Source: Bacillus pseudomycoides DSM 12442
GTDB taxonomy: Bacteria > Bacillota > Bacilli > Bacillales > Bacillaceae_G
NCBI RefSeq assembly: GCF_000161455.1
Contig: NZ_CM000745.1
Location: forward strand, 5,598,645 to 5,611,860
Direction of reading: 5' to 3'
Length of the DNA stretch: 13,216 bases
Under the pieces are notes generated by a model. That model saw only the letters and a program-made list of their open reading frames with translations, made no database searches and was not told where the DNA came from. Shown here piece after piece: positions 1 to 5,527 of the stretch. Numbering within the stretch: position 1 is the stretch's first letter; each line of letters opens with the position of its first letter. Both the position numbers and the translations under genes were made by a program.

Positions 1-25
1 GGTATCATGATGCTGAAATGATACC
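1..25. terminator. Inverted repeat at window edge, possible terminator
   Basis: GGTATCAT (1-8) and ATGATACC (18-25) form a perfect 8-bp stem with a 9-nt loop. On the plus strand it is followed by a pyrimidine-rich tract (26-41) rich in T. It lies just past the stop of the minus-strand gene ending at 51, so it could end either that gene or a plus-strand transcript from outside the window. The tail for minus-strand use lies beyond the window, so the direction is undecided. Confidence 0.4.
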
Positions 26-50
26 TCTTCTCTTTTCTTTAGTTATTGTG

Positions 51-305
51 CTAAGAAAATAGATACACCAAAAAGCCCACAGCGCATATAACACTACCTA
101 TAACAAGAGCCAAAGCTAGTACTCCAAATAATAACCGACCAAGAAAATAAAAACCTAAGCAAACAAAAGCCATAACCACTAAAATTCCAATGATTTGCAA
201 AATAAACGATTTAATTACAAACAGTAAACTTAAAAGGATTATCAACCATAAAACCAATTTTAATATTCTAGGGATCTGTTTCTGTTTATTTATAGGAGCT
301 TCCAT
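51..305 (-). CDS. Small integral membrane protein, function unknown
   Basis: The product is about 84 aa with a short positively charged N-terminus (PINKQKQIPR) followed almost entirely by hydrophobic residues, enough for two or three membrane helices (roughly residues 16-38, 39-60 and 62-83). Two ATGs stand in tandem (308 and 305). The GAGGTGG ribosome site lies so close to the first that the second, with about 6 nt spacing, is the better start. It sits 3' of the parMR operon on the same strand but behind a terminator (329-364), so it is probably a separate unit or served by readthrough. I do not recognise a family. Size, Shine-Dalgarno sequence and membrane pattern support a real gene. Confidence 0.6.
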   Translation of the reverse strand: MEAPINKQKQIPRILKLVLWLIILLSLLFVIKSFILQIIGILVVMAFVCLGFYFLGRLLFGVLALALVIGSVICAVGFLVYLFS

Positions 306-328
306 CATCCCACCTCTTTTATGAAAAT

Positions 329-364
329 ATAAAAAAGAGTGCCTTCTCTAAAAAGTAAGCACTC
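329..364 (-). terminator. Rho-independent terminator of the parMR operon
   Basis: Read on the minus strand, GAGTGC (364-359) pairs with GCACTC (342-337) and is followed at once by six U residues and a further AU-rich stretch. It lies about 70 bases after the parR stop and just before the ribosome site of the small membrane protein gene. The stem is only 6 bp but GC-rich, and the U-run is correctly placed. Confidence 0.6.
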
Positions 365-431
365 CGTGTTGTATTTATGCATATTTTGTCTTTTGCTTCT
401 TCTTATACAAATACTATATTGTAAATTTTCC

Positions 432-863
432 TTAAAGCCATTTATTTATATCCATATTTCTTTTTATAGGTTTATTTACTGTCGCTTCTTCAATCTTTTC
501 TTCCGATTTTTCAATAGCATCATTCGTCTTATTTTCTTCTTTAACGACTTTATTTGATATTTCGTTTTCTTTAATTGAACTACCTTCTTCTTGTTTTCTG
601 TATGTTAAAGGCGCTAGGGAAGATACACCTCTTGGTATATCTCCTTGTAGCATCCCTTTTGCACTAAGAAGGTCTTTTGCCATTCCCAGCTTCACTTCTT
701 CACTATCAACGCTTTTTGTTCCATACAATGAGATAAAATGTTCTAAAACCTTTCTTGTTGCTTCGTTTGGGTTTTCCTGAGCATCTATCCAAACGAATAA
801 TTCCGGACATCTTTGACGCATTTTTTCTGACAGAGGAATTTGAATCGCTTTTGGTTTCGCCAT
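432..863 (-). CDS. parR: ParR-like partition adaptor (DNA-binding)
   Basis: The protein is 143 aa from the ATG at 863. Its N-terminal 45 residues (AIQIPLSEKMRQRC...EATRKVLEHFI) have the strand-then-two-helices pattern of a ribbon-helix-helix DNA-binding domain. The rest is highly charged and Lys/Glu-rich, probably disordered, and ends in a short hydrophobic NKWL tail. In type II partition systems ParR coats the centromere and caps ParM filaments through its C-terminus, which fits this layout. The open frame can begin at a GTG at 872, but an AGGTG ribosome site spanning the parM stop places the start at 863 (ATG 866 is the alternative). The gene begins within a few bases of the parM stop, indicating translational coupling. 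The assignment rests on position after parM plus the RHH pattern. Confidence 0.75.
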   Translation of the reverse strand: MAKPKAIQIPLSEKMRQRCPELFVWIDAQENPNEATRKVLEHFISLYGTKSVDSEEVKLGMAKDLLSAKGMLQGDIPRGVSSLAPLTYRKQEEGSSIKENEISNKVVKEENKTNDAIEKSEEKIEEATVNKPIKRNMDINKWL

Positions 864-872
864 CATAATCAC

Positions 873-2063
873 CTAATTTACTTGTTCTGTTTGAAGTGCA
901 ATCGAACTAAATACTGTCATACCTTTTACATTCATTTCTGTAGCATTTTTAGGGTTGATCCATAATATTTTAATCTTTTTGGAATCACAAATTTCTTTTA
1001 GTTCTTCAAAAAGATTCTCTTTTAACTGAATACTTCCACCACCGTAAACACAAACAACATCTACATCATATTTCAAATCTTGCAATTTAGTTTCCGCAGT
1101 ATCTAATACTTCATCAGCTAAGTTAAATTTTGCTCTTGCTAAGAATTTTTTTGCATCATCATAATATTTCGGATGTACTTCTTTTAGGTATCCCGCAAAC
1201 TCTTGTCTTTCTACAGAGAAACCCCATTCATCCTCGAAATCTTTCTTAGCACGCTCAATCGCATGACCTATACCATGTCTTTCACCTGAAGAATGATCAT
1301 TATCATAATCGTAACCTTTTGTAACCACATATTCTGTAGTACCATCTCCAATATCAATATGTAGAAGACGTTTTTCTTGGAAGTATTCTCCCGTTATATT
1401 TTTCAAATTATACATTTCCTTAAATTCATTAAATAAGTCATCATCTCTATAGTTTCCTTTACCATCCTCAATTAGTGCGAATAGGGCTACAGTTCCTTCT
1501 TGTACTACAATGACTTTATCAAATTTTAAAGTTACATAAATTCTCACATCACCAACAGTAACAGTTACGTGGTGACTACTATTTGTAAATCTGTCAGAAA
1601 GTTGTTTTGCTTTTTCTTTCGTCCATTCACTGGCTGGTAAAGCTGTAACCATTAAAACATTCACTTCTACATTTGTACCTTCTTCTAAAGAGTTCTCTTT
1701 ATTAAACATATCTTGAACTGCACGACAAGCAATTGCACTAACGGTTGTCATAATTGTAGTGTCTTGTTTATGCTTTCCGCGATTTGATCTAATGTTAAGG
1801 TTTTGAAGATCTGCGCCTGATCGAATCGCACGTTCACCAACAAAGATTCTTTGAGCTACTTGACCTTTTAGTGCTGAAGAATTCACAGTCACATCCATAT
1901 TACGAATTAAGCCATGCACTAATTCTTCAATTTTTTTATCTTGTGGAACAGGATCTTTATACACATAACTATACGTGTTTGGAAACTTCATCATTTCTCC
2001 ATTAATCGTAATCTTTTTTTCGGAATTCCCATTATCATCTTCTACAAAATAATTTAATTTCAT
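873..2063 (-). CDS. parM: ParM-like actin ATPase, plasmid segregation
   Basis: This 396-aa protein is of actin/ParM length. Visible actin-fold signatures are an N-terminal phosphate-1-like DDNGN segment (residues 9-13), the phosphate-2 motif DIGDGTTEYVV (237-247) and the adenosine-binding glycine turn VYGGGS (339-344). Proteins of this type polymerise with ATP and push plasmid copies apart, held by ParR bound to the centromere. The Shine-Dalgarno AAGGGG stands about 11 nt before the ATG. parR follows immediately and a promoter with a repeat-rich AT block lies upstream, giving the usual parC-parM-parR order. Actin-type systems are known from B. thuringiensis plasmids; I infer it is closest to those, which needs an alignment. 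The sequence looks intact. Confidence 0.9.
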   Translation of the reverse strand: MKLNYFVEDDNGNSEKKITINGEMMKFPNTYSYVYKDPVPQDKKIEELVHGLIRNMDVTVNSSALKGQVAQRIFVGERAIRSGADLQNLNIRSNRGKHKQDTTIMTTVSAIACRAVQDMFNKENSLEEGTNVEVNVLMVTALPASEWTKEKAKQLSDRFTNSSHHVTVTVGDVRIYVTLKFDKVIVVQEGTVALFALIEDGKGNYRDDDLFNEFKEMYNLKNITGEYFQEKRLLHIDIGDGTTEYVVTKGYDYDNDHSSGERHGIGHAIERAKKDFEDEWGFSVERQEFAGYLKEVHPKYYDDAKKFLARAKFNLADEVLDTAETKLQDLKYDVDVVCVYGGGSIQLKENLFEELKEICDSKKIKILWINPKNATEMNVKGMTVFSSIALQTEQVN

Positions 2064-2126
2064 TTATATTACCCCTTTCTTATTGAAAAGAATTTATTTT
2101 TAATGATTTTAACTTATCTTAATTAC

Positions 2127-2155
2127 ATTTTACCATAATCGGTCACAGAAAACAA
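2127..2155 (-). promoter_or_regulatory. Promoter of the parMR operon
   Basis: On the minus strand TTGTTT (2155-2150) is separated by exactly 17 nt from TAAAAT (2132-2127), and TG stands one base before the -10 box (an extended -10). The predicted start is about 60 bases before the parM ATG. The AT-rich repeats at 2160-2312 lie directly upstream, where ParR binding could also repress transcription. Confidence 0.6.
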
Positions 2156-2159
2156 TAAA

Positions 2160-2312
2160 AATAAATAATAATAAATGATTTTAAATTAAAATGATTTATT
2201 TTTATTTAAAAAGATTTATTATCATGATTATATAGAGGTATTTGAGATGTTTTTAATTTAAAACAAATTTTAATAATTTATTGTTATTAATTTTAAATCA
2301 AAATTATTTGCC
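2160..2312. repeat. AT-rich repeat block, candidate parC centromere
   Basis: The block is almost pure A/T and carries degenerate copies of (A)TGATTTA: aaatgatttta (2173-2183), aaaatgattta (2188-2198), aaaaagattta (2208-2218) and a weaker tgatta at 2225. One more copy lies outside it (taatgatttta, from 2101). A second half (2251-2305) contains overlapping TTTTAATTTAAAA-like inverted sequences. Its place directly upstream of the parM promoter is where type II par systems keep parC. Spacing of the copies is irregular (16, 20 and 13 bases), so the exact ParR sites are uncertain and some similarity may be composition alone. Confidence 0.45.
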
Positions 2313-2864
2313 TCATTTCCAAAAATTCCACCATTTTTTTTCTTCTTTATTTTGTGATGCTACAATAAGTTGTTTGGTTTCTTGAATCTCTCTAATATGC
2401 GTTAACAGTAACGAAGCACGTTCATCATATCTGTTCTCTATGCGTTCTAAGCGTTCGGCATTCATTAATTCTAAGCGTTCGAGCTGTTGGATTTTCTCTT
2501 TCAGTAATATTTGTTCTTGAAGTAATTGTTCCATAAACTCTTTATTAACAGTTATTGTGTTCTCAGGTAGAACGCCAGGCGTTCTATTGTTTTCTTCTGA
2601 AACATTATTCCCTTTATCTTCAATAAAAGGAACAGATAAAACAACTTTCACAGTACTTTCAATGCTCATCCCAGCTTCTTGGATCAGCTTTTTCATCTGT
2701 TCTAGTACTTGAATATCTTTTTGAACAAAAGCACGACTATTTTTTGCACCTTTAACAAATAAGTAGTTTTCTTGTTCTAAAGCTAAACACCATTTTCTCA
2801 GCGTACTGGTTCCTATCTTTAAGTGTTCCGCAACTTCTTTTGTCCAAAACGAGCGTTCTTGCAA
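2313..2864 (-). CDS. MerR-like HTH / coiled-coil protein (DUF3967 type)
   Basis: The true start is most likely the TTG at 2864: a perfect TAAGGAGGT (2880-2872) lies 7 nt before it, whereas the upstream GTG at 2903 has no ribosome site. The product is 183 aa. Residues 6-60 form a MerR-type winged helix-turn-helix (WTKEVAEHLKIGTSTLRKW...). A polar linker follows at about 80-105, then a long Leu/Glu/Arg coiled coil (about 108-168). The tail is basic and aromatic (KKWWNFWK). An N-terminal MerR domain with a C-terminal coil is the layout of RacA and of DUF3967 plasmid proteins. It therefore probably binds plasmid DNA and oligomerises, and may serve in maintenance or anchoring between parM and rep. 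The function is inferred, not shown. Confidence 0.75.
   Translation of the reverse strand: MQERSFWTKEVAEHLKIGTSTLRKWCLALEQENYLFVKGAKNSRAFVQKDIQVLEQMKKLIQEAGMSIESTVKVVLSVPFIEDKGNNVSEENNRTPGVLPENTITVNKEFMEQLLQEQILLKEKIQQLERLELMNAERLERIENRYDERASLLLTHIREIQETKQLIVASQNKEEKKWWNFWK
2569..2585. repeat. 17-bp palindrome inside the DUF3967-type gene
   Basis: AGAACGCC, one central A, then GGCGTTCT form a perfect palindrome in the linker-coding part of the gene. It is unusually GC-rich for this region. The core GAACGC/GCGTTC also occurs near the start of the gene (2853-2858, 2892-2897) and in the coil-coding part. Several of those copies are simply GAA-CGC codons for Glu-Arg, which weakens a binding-site interpretation. 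Confidence 0.35.
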
Positions 2865-2903
2865 CTGTTCTACCTCCTTAATTATTATATAGAACGCTTC
2901 CAC

Positions 2904-3535
2904 ACTAATTGTTAAAACTCCTACACTTTATATTCATTTTTTAAATAAACAGATTCCCCATGCCTCGTTATAAATGTCCATATAAAATATAAAGCTACTT
3001 AATTTCTACAAATATTGATACGGATAAAATATATAATTTTCAAAGTAGCTATTAATATTGTAGTTATTTAGGGAATCATTATGACTAGTTCAAGTTCTTA
3101 TATACGTATTAGACAAGGCATGTAGGTTCTCCCTAAAATGAGACGGCATTCCTTTTTAAAATTCAAATCGAATTTAAGGTCATCTTATTTATTAATTCTT
3201 GTTTTTAAGAATTAAAATCATTAAATACATTAGGATTCATTTTTGAGCCGTGCCTCTTACTCTGACAAGCATTTAAAGATTTCTTCTTAGTAAAATCCAA
3301 AGTTAAACTGAATATAAATAGTAGAATCTTCAGTTTATATAGAGTGCAAATTTTATAGATAAATAGATAAGAAAAAAATAAAAAAGCTGTGAGGATGAGA
3401 AGATTTTTGAAGGATTTTATGTAGAAAAATATTATTTTAAGAAGAGTTTAAATTAAGACATGACAAATAGCCTTGCCTGTATATGATTTTTTAAGCAAGG
3501 CTGTAATATAGATGTTTTTTGTTTGCAAATTAGCG
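2904..3535. other. Gene-free, stem-loop-rich region, possible origin
   Basis: No credible ORF with a ribosome site is visible over about 630 bases. The stretch holds several inverted repeats: AGCTACTT 2993-3000 with AAGTAGCT 3043-3050; GATTCCC 2952-2958 with GGGAATC 3071-3077; TTAATTCTT 3192-3200 with AAGAATTAA 3207-3215 (9-bp stem, 6-nt loop); AAACTGAA 3305-3312 with TTCAGTTT 3329-3336. It lies directly 3' of the rep gene, where Inc18-type theta plasmids keep their origin. I therefore suggest an origin or maintenance locus. No iterons or clear DnaA-box array were found. Confidence 0.35.
3469..3502. repeat. Inverted repeat downstream of rep
   Basis: AGCCTTGC (3469-3476) and GCAAGGCT (3495-3502) form a perfect 8-bp stem with an 18-nt loop, starting about 34 bases after the rep stop on the minus strand. 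It could terminate rep transcription, but no good U-run follows on that strand. An origin-associated structure is equally possible. Confidence 0.4.
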
Positions 3536-4501
3536 TTAATTTGTATTCAATTTTCGCAGGATAGGATCAAATTTTGGATCATCAACCCAATTATGAAAAG
3601 TAAAGTTACTTTCATATTTTTCTTCACATTCAACGTTTGCGTTACGTTCGTTTCTTTTTTTAATTTTTTCAGTATACATCTTCATAAAATGAGCGGGATT
3701 ACTTATTTCGGCTTGATTATATTCAAACCATTCAACACATTTTTCGAAATCCCATCGCTGATAGGTGTCTATATTTCGTGGCATTCTTAAAGCAATTGTA
3801 TACGCATCTTTTTCTGTTAAGTATGTGATGGGTTGACTCATAATATATTGGTATGCTTTTCTCTGATCTTCACTTAAATACTCATCTAAATCTTGCGATC
3901 TATCAGTAATATTTCGTGCATAAGTATTCGTTTTTGTTATTTTTTCAGAACTTAAAATATCTACACCATTGGATGAAACATTTTTTTCTTCATGGTCAGG
4001 TACACTGGCGTTCTTAAACAGTTTCTTCTTTAAAATTTCAGTGAAAGTAGAGCATACATCAATTGCTAAATCCCATTTCACCTTGAAGTATTCTATAATT
4101 TTCAAGTAATTGTTATGTAGGGTTAAAATGTAAATCGAAGGGGCAATTTTACCATGTCTTCGTACTTTAATCTGTTGGCACACTCCCAAATCTTGCAACC
4201 AATTAAACACGTAATTAATAATTGGTTTTGAAATGCCAGATTTTTTGCTAATCTGATCTTGCTTTACTTGGGAATATCCTTCTTGTACCAAATATGATAA
4301 AACTGTTTCTAAAGCTTCATATTTTCGTGGTGTAAGATAATCTTTTGTAGTATCACCCTCACAATCTAAGACTATATTATCAATATAAGTAGTAACTTGT
4401 TTAATTGCTTGATTAATAGTTCCTGGTGTTTTAGATAAGTGCTTGATGCGGCGACTTAAATCGGTCTTTGCTTTACTAAGCAAAAAATTTTGAAGTAACA
4501 C
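3536..4501 (-). CDS. Probable plasmid replication protein (winged helix)
   Basis: The start is the GTG at 4501: AGGAGGT (4514-4508) lies 6 nt before it, while the longer frame to 4624 begins in untranslated leader and encodes only a hydrophobic run. The product is 321 aa. Residues 58-130 look like a winged helix-turn-helix (YEALETVLSYL...QISKKSGISKPIINYVFNWLQDLG, then a basic wing KVRRHGK). A variable linker spans about 165-205. A second conserved-looking helical and aromatic region (210-285) contains YLTEKDAYTIALRMPRN and WDFEKCVEWFEYN. It has no rolling-circle Tyr motif or Rep_3 pattern that I can see, so I name no family. The replication role is inferred from DNA-binding features, neighbouring partition genes and the elaborate antisense/attenuator leader, which is typical of copy-controlled rep genes. 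Confidence 0.65.
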   Translation of the reverse strand: MLLQNFLLSKAKTDLSRRIKHLSKTPGTINQAIKQVTTYIDNIVLDCEGDTTKDYLTPRKYEALETVLSYLVQEGYSQVKQDQISKKSGISKPIINYVFNWLQDLGVCQQIKVRRHGKIAPSIYILTLHNNYLKIIEYFKVKWDLAIDVCSTFTEILKKKLFKNASVPDHEEKNVSSNGVDILSSEKITKTNTYARNITDRSQDLDEYLSEDQRKAYQYIMSQPITYLTEKDAYTIALRMPRNIDTYQRWDFEKCVEWFEYNQAEISNPAHFMKMYTEKIKKRNERNANVECEEKYESNFTFHNWVDDPKFDPILRKLNTN

Positions 4502-4503
4502 AA

Positions 4504-4555
4504 AAAAACCTCCTATTTTTCCCACCACAAATACACACAAAAATAGGAGGTTTTT
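4504..4555 (-). promoter_or_regulatory. Attenuator hairpin hiding the rep ribosome site
   Basis: AAAAATAGGAGGTTTTT (4539-4555) and AAAAACCTCCTATTTTT (4504-4520) are a perfect 17-bp inverted repeat with an 18-nt spacer. In the rep mRNA the second arm carries the Shine-Dalgarno AGGAGGT, fully paired with ACCTCCT in the first arm. The second arm runs into seven U residues ending at the GTG start. The structure can thus both block ribosome access and act as an intrinsic terminator, as described for the repC leader of pT181. Confidence 0.75.
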
Positions 4556-4556
4556 A

Positions 4557-4585
4557 TTCACATTATAATTTTCACATGCTATAAT
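4557..4585 (+). promoter_or_regulatory. Strong promoter of the predicted antisense RNA
   Basis: TTCACA (4557-4562) matches five of six bases of the -35 consensus. A 17-nt spacer follows, then a perfect TATAAT (4580-4585) preceded by TGC (extended -10). It points away from rep into the palindrome at 4609-4692. It is the best promoter match I found in the window, and no ORF follows it on the plus strand. Both facts fit a strongly expressed non-coding RNA. Confidence 0.7.
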
Positions 4586-4591
4586 AAATAT

Positions 4592-4700
4592 GTAGAAATT
4601 ATAAAAGATAAACCCCCTACTCAAATCGGGTTTTTAATTAGTTCAGCGGCCAAACTGAGATACTAATTAAAAACGAGGTGTGGTAGGGTTTATTTTTTAT
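4592..4700 (+). ncRNA. Predicted antisense RNA controlling rep (about 105 nt)
   Basis: Transcription from the promoter at 4557-4585 would start near 4592 and traverse an 84-bp imperfect palindrome (4609-4692), followed by a T-rich tract (4693-4703) suited to intrinsic termination. Stem pieces are TAAACCC(CC)TAC (4609-4620) with GTAGGGTTTA (4683-4692), a perfect 13-bp GTTTTTAATTAGT (4630-4642) with ACTAATTAAAAAC (4662-4674), and TCAG with CTGA closing the loop CGGCCAAA. The RNA is fully complementary to the rep leader, which is predicted to start near 4745 on the other strand. It would therefore act as a countertranscript setting rep expression and incompatibility. Existence and ends are inferred from promoter and terminator only. 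Confidence 0.6.
4609..4692. repeat. 84-bp imperfect palindrome in the rep leader
   Basis: This is the folding element shared by the antisense RNA and the rep leader. On the rep strand the loop reads TTTGGCCG and contains a YUNR U-turn motif (UUGG). The segment 4619-4610 (UAGGGGGUUU in rep RNA) can pair either with the opposite arm of this palindrome or, over 10 bp with a single G-U, with AAACCUCCUA in the first arm of the attenuator hairpin. A cruciform origin is the alternative reading. Confidence 0.7.
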
Positions 4701-4751
4701 TTTCATTTAATATTTTTAACTTTAATAAGGTTATATCTTTTTATATGTTCT

Positions 4752-4780
4752 ATTGTATAACTATAATTATGAGATATCAA
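4752..4780 (-). promoter_or_regulatory. Promoter of rep
   Basis: On the minus strand TTGATA (4780-4775) and TACAAT (4757-4752) each match five of six consensus bases and are exactly 17 nt apart. The predicted start near 4745 gives a leader of about 245 nt before the GTG at 4501. That leader covers the complement of the antisense RNA and the attenuator hairpin. Confidence 0.65.
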
Positions 4781-4810
4781 TCGTTAATGTTAGAATTAGT
4801 AAATGTAAAT

Positions 4811-4845
4811 AAAAAAAGCCACTAGCTATCTGAACTAGTGGCTTT
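4811..4845 (-). terminator. Rho-independent terminator of the XRE regulator gene
   Basis: On the minus strand AAAGCCACTAG (4845-4835) pairs perfectly with CTAGTGGCTTT (4825-4815) across a 9-nt loop and runs into seven U residues. The stem overlaps the last codons and stop of the regulator gene. It should separate that gene from the rep promoter just downstream. Confidence 0.85.
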
Positions 4846-5322
4846 AATTTCGTATTGAATGTATTTTCTAAAATTATCATACTCTTCTTGTAACTTATTA
4901 TATTTATAACTAATAAATTCTGTGTACTCATGAAGTTGCTTTTCTAATTGTTCTTTTTTGTTTACTGGTAATGTAAGTAGATCTTTATAAAGATCAGTTG
5001 TTATAAAAGGTAGTTCTGGGCTTTCATTATCCTCTTTTTCTTCTATATTGATATCCTTATATTTTTTGTTTTCTTCTACTACAAATATATTATCTTGAAT
5101 ATCCTGAGTGTTGCCGACCAGATAATCAGTACTTACTCTGAAGAGGTTTGCTATAACTATTAATACGCTATATGGGGGTTCAGCACCTTTATTTTCCCAG
5201 TTGCTGACCGTAGTTTGAGCAAAACTTGTTCCGGTGACCTGTCCTATTTCTTCTCCCAATTGTTTCATACTCCAACCAGCCTCTAATCTTAGTGTTTTCA
5301 CACGTGCACCAAAAATACTCAT
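4822..5322 (-). CDS. XRE-family transcriptional regulator
   Basis: The preferred start is the ATG at 5322 (MSIFGARVKTLR...), giving 166 aa. A GGGAGG ribosome site lies about 12 nt upstream, and the longer frame to 5376 begins without one. Residues 5-65 are a Cro/CI-type helix-turn-helix: VKTLRLEAGWSMKQLGEEIG, then the recognition helix around SFAQTTVSNWENKG and the closing ...LFRVSTDYLVG. The remaining 100 residues are acidic and then helical, probably for dimerisation. It is divergent from the small XRE gene at 5528, and operator-like repeats lie between them, suggesting autoregulation and control of the small gene and perhaps of the transfer locus downstream. Confidence 0.8.
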   Translation of the reverse strand: MSIFGARVKTLRLEAGWSMKQLGEEIGQVTGTSFAQTTVSNWENKGAEPPYSVLIVIANLFRVSTDYLVGNTQDIQDNIFVVEENKKYKDINIEEKEDNESPELPFITTDLYKDLLTLPVNKKEQLEKQLHEYTEFISYKYNKLQEEYDNFRKYIQYEIKATSSDS

Positions 5323-5409
5323 TCTTATATTGTTCCTCCCTCTTAAATTTAAGATCTGTTGTACATTTATTTGCAAAGACTACATCTGTTATAGCTCCGA
5401 AGAAGGTTA

Positions 5410-5427
5410 TTTAACTTTTAAAGTGAT
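5410..5427. promoter_or_regulatory. Operator-like repeat O1
   Basis: TTTAACTTTTAAAGTGAT contains the palindrome ACTTTTAAAGT. It matches O2 (5471-5488) at 16 of 18 positions, 61 bp apart. It lies upstream of a TATAAC sequence (5394-5389, minus strand) that may be the -10 box of the XRE regulator gene, so binding here would affect that gene. Confidence 0.6.
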
Positions 5428-5466
5428 CATATAGATAAAAAAACTCAAAAAAGCACTAAAAAATAG

Positions 5467-5495
5467 TTGATTTAACTTCAAAAGTGATATATTAT
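5467..5495 (+). promoter_or_regulatory. Promoter of the small XRE gene
   Basis: TTGATT (5467-5472) and TATTAT (5490-5495) are separated by 17 nt, about 30 bases before the gene's start. The spacer is almost wholly occupied by operator-like repeat O2, so a bound regulator would block polymerase. Confidence 0.6.
5471..5488. promoter_or_regulatory. Operator-like repeat O2
   Basis: TTTAACTTCAAAAGTGAT differs from O1 at two central positions and keeps the symmetric ACTT...AAGT halves. It sits between the -35 and -10 boxes of the plus-strand promoter. The likely ligand is one or both of the flanking XRE proteins. Confidence 0.6.
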
Positions 5496-5527
5496 ATTTG
5501 TAAGGATAACCGAAAGGAGGTTAGGTA

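Noticed and set aside
339..557. Plus-strand ORF of 72 aa, Phe-rich
   Set aside because: It lies antisense to the 3' end of parR and over the parMR terminator; it has no ribosome site and a composition typical of an antisense shadow.
2952..3123. GATTCCCCATGCC with GGGAATC and AGGCATG as insertion-sequence ends
   Set aside because: The two matching pieces are in crossed order, no transposase frame or target duplication is visible, and the span is too short for an IS.
3512..3790. Plus-strand ORF of 92 aa opposite the rep 3' end
   Set aside because: It is antisense to a well-supported gene, with no Shine-Dalgarno sequence and Phe/Ile-rich shadow composition.
4502..4624. N-terminal extension of the rep protein by 41 residues
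   Set aside because: The extension is a hydrophobic, low-complexity run translated from the structured leader. The GTG at 4501 has an AGGAGGT at 6 nt, and the rep hairpin makes sense only with that start.
4609..4692. Palindrome as a rolling-circle double-strand origin
   Set aside because: The Rep protein shows no rolling-circle Tyr/HUH motifs, and the adjacent promoter and T-run explain the palindrome better as antisense RNA plus target. A cruciform origin is not excluded.
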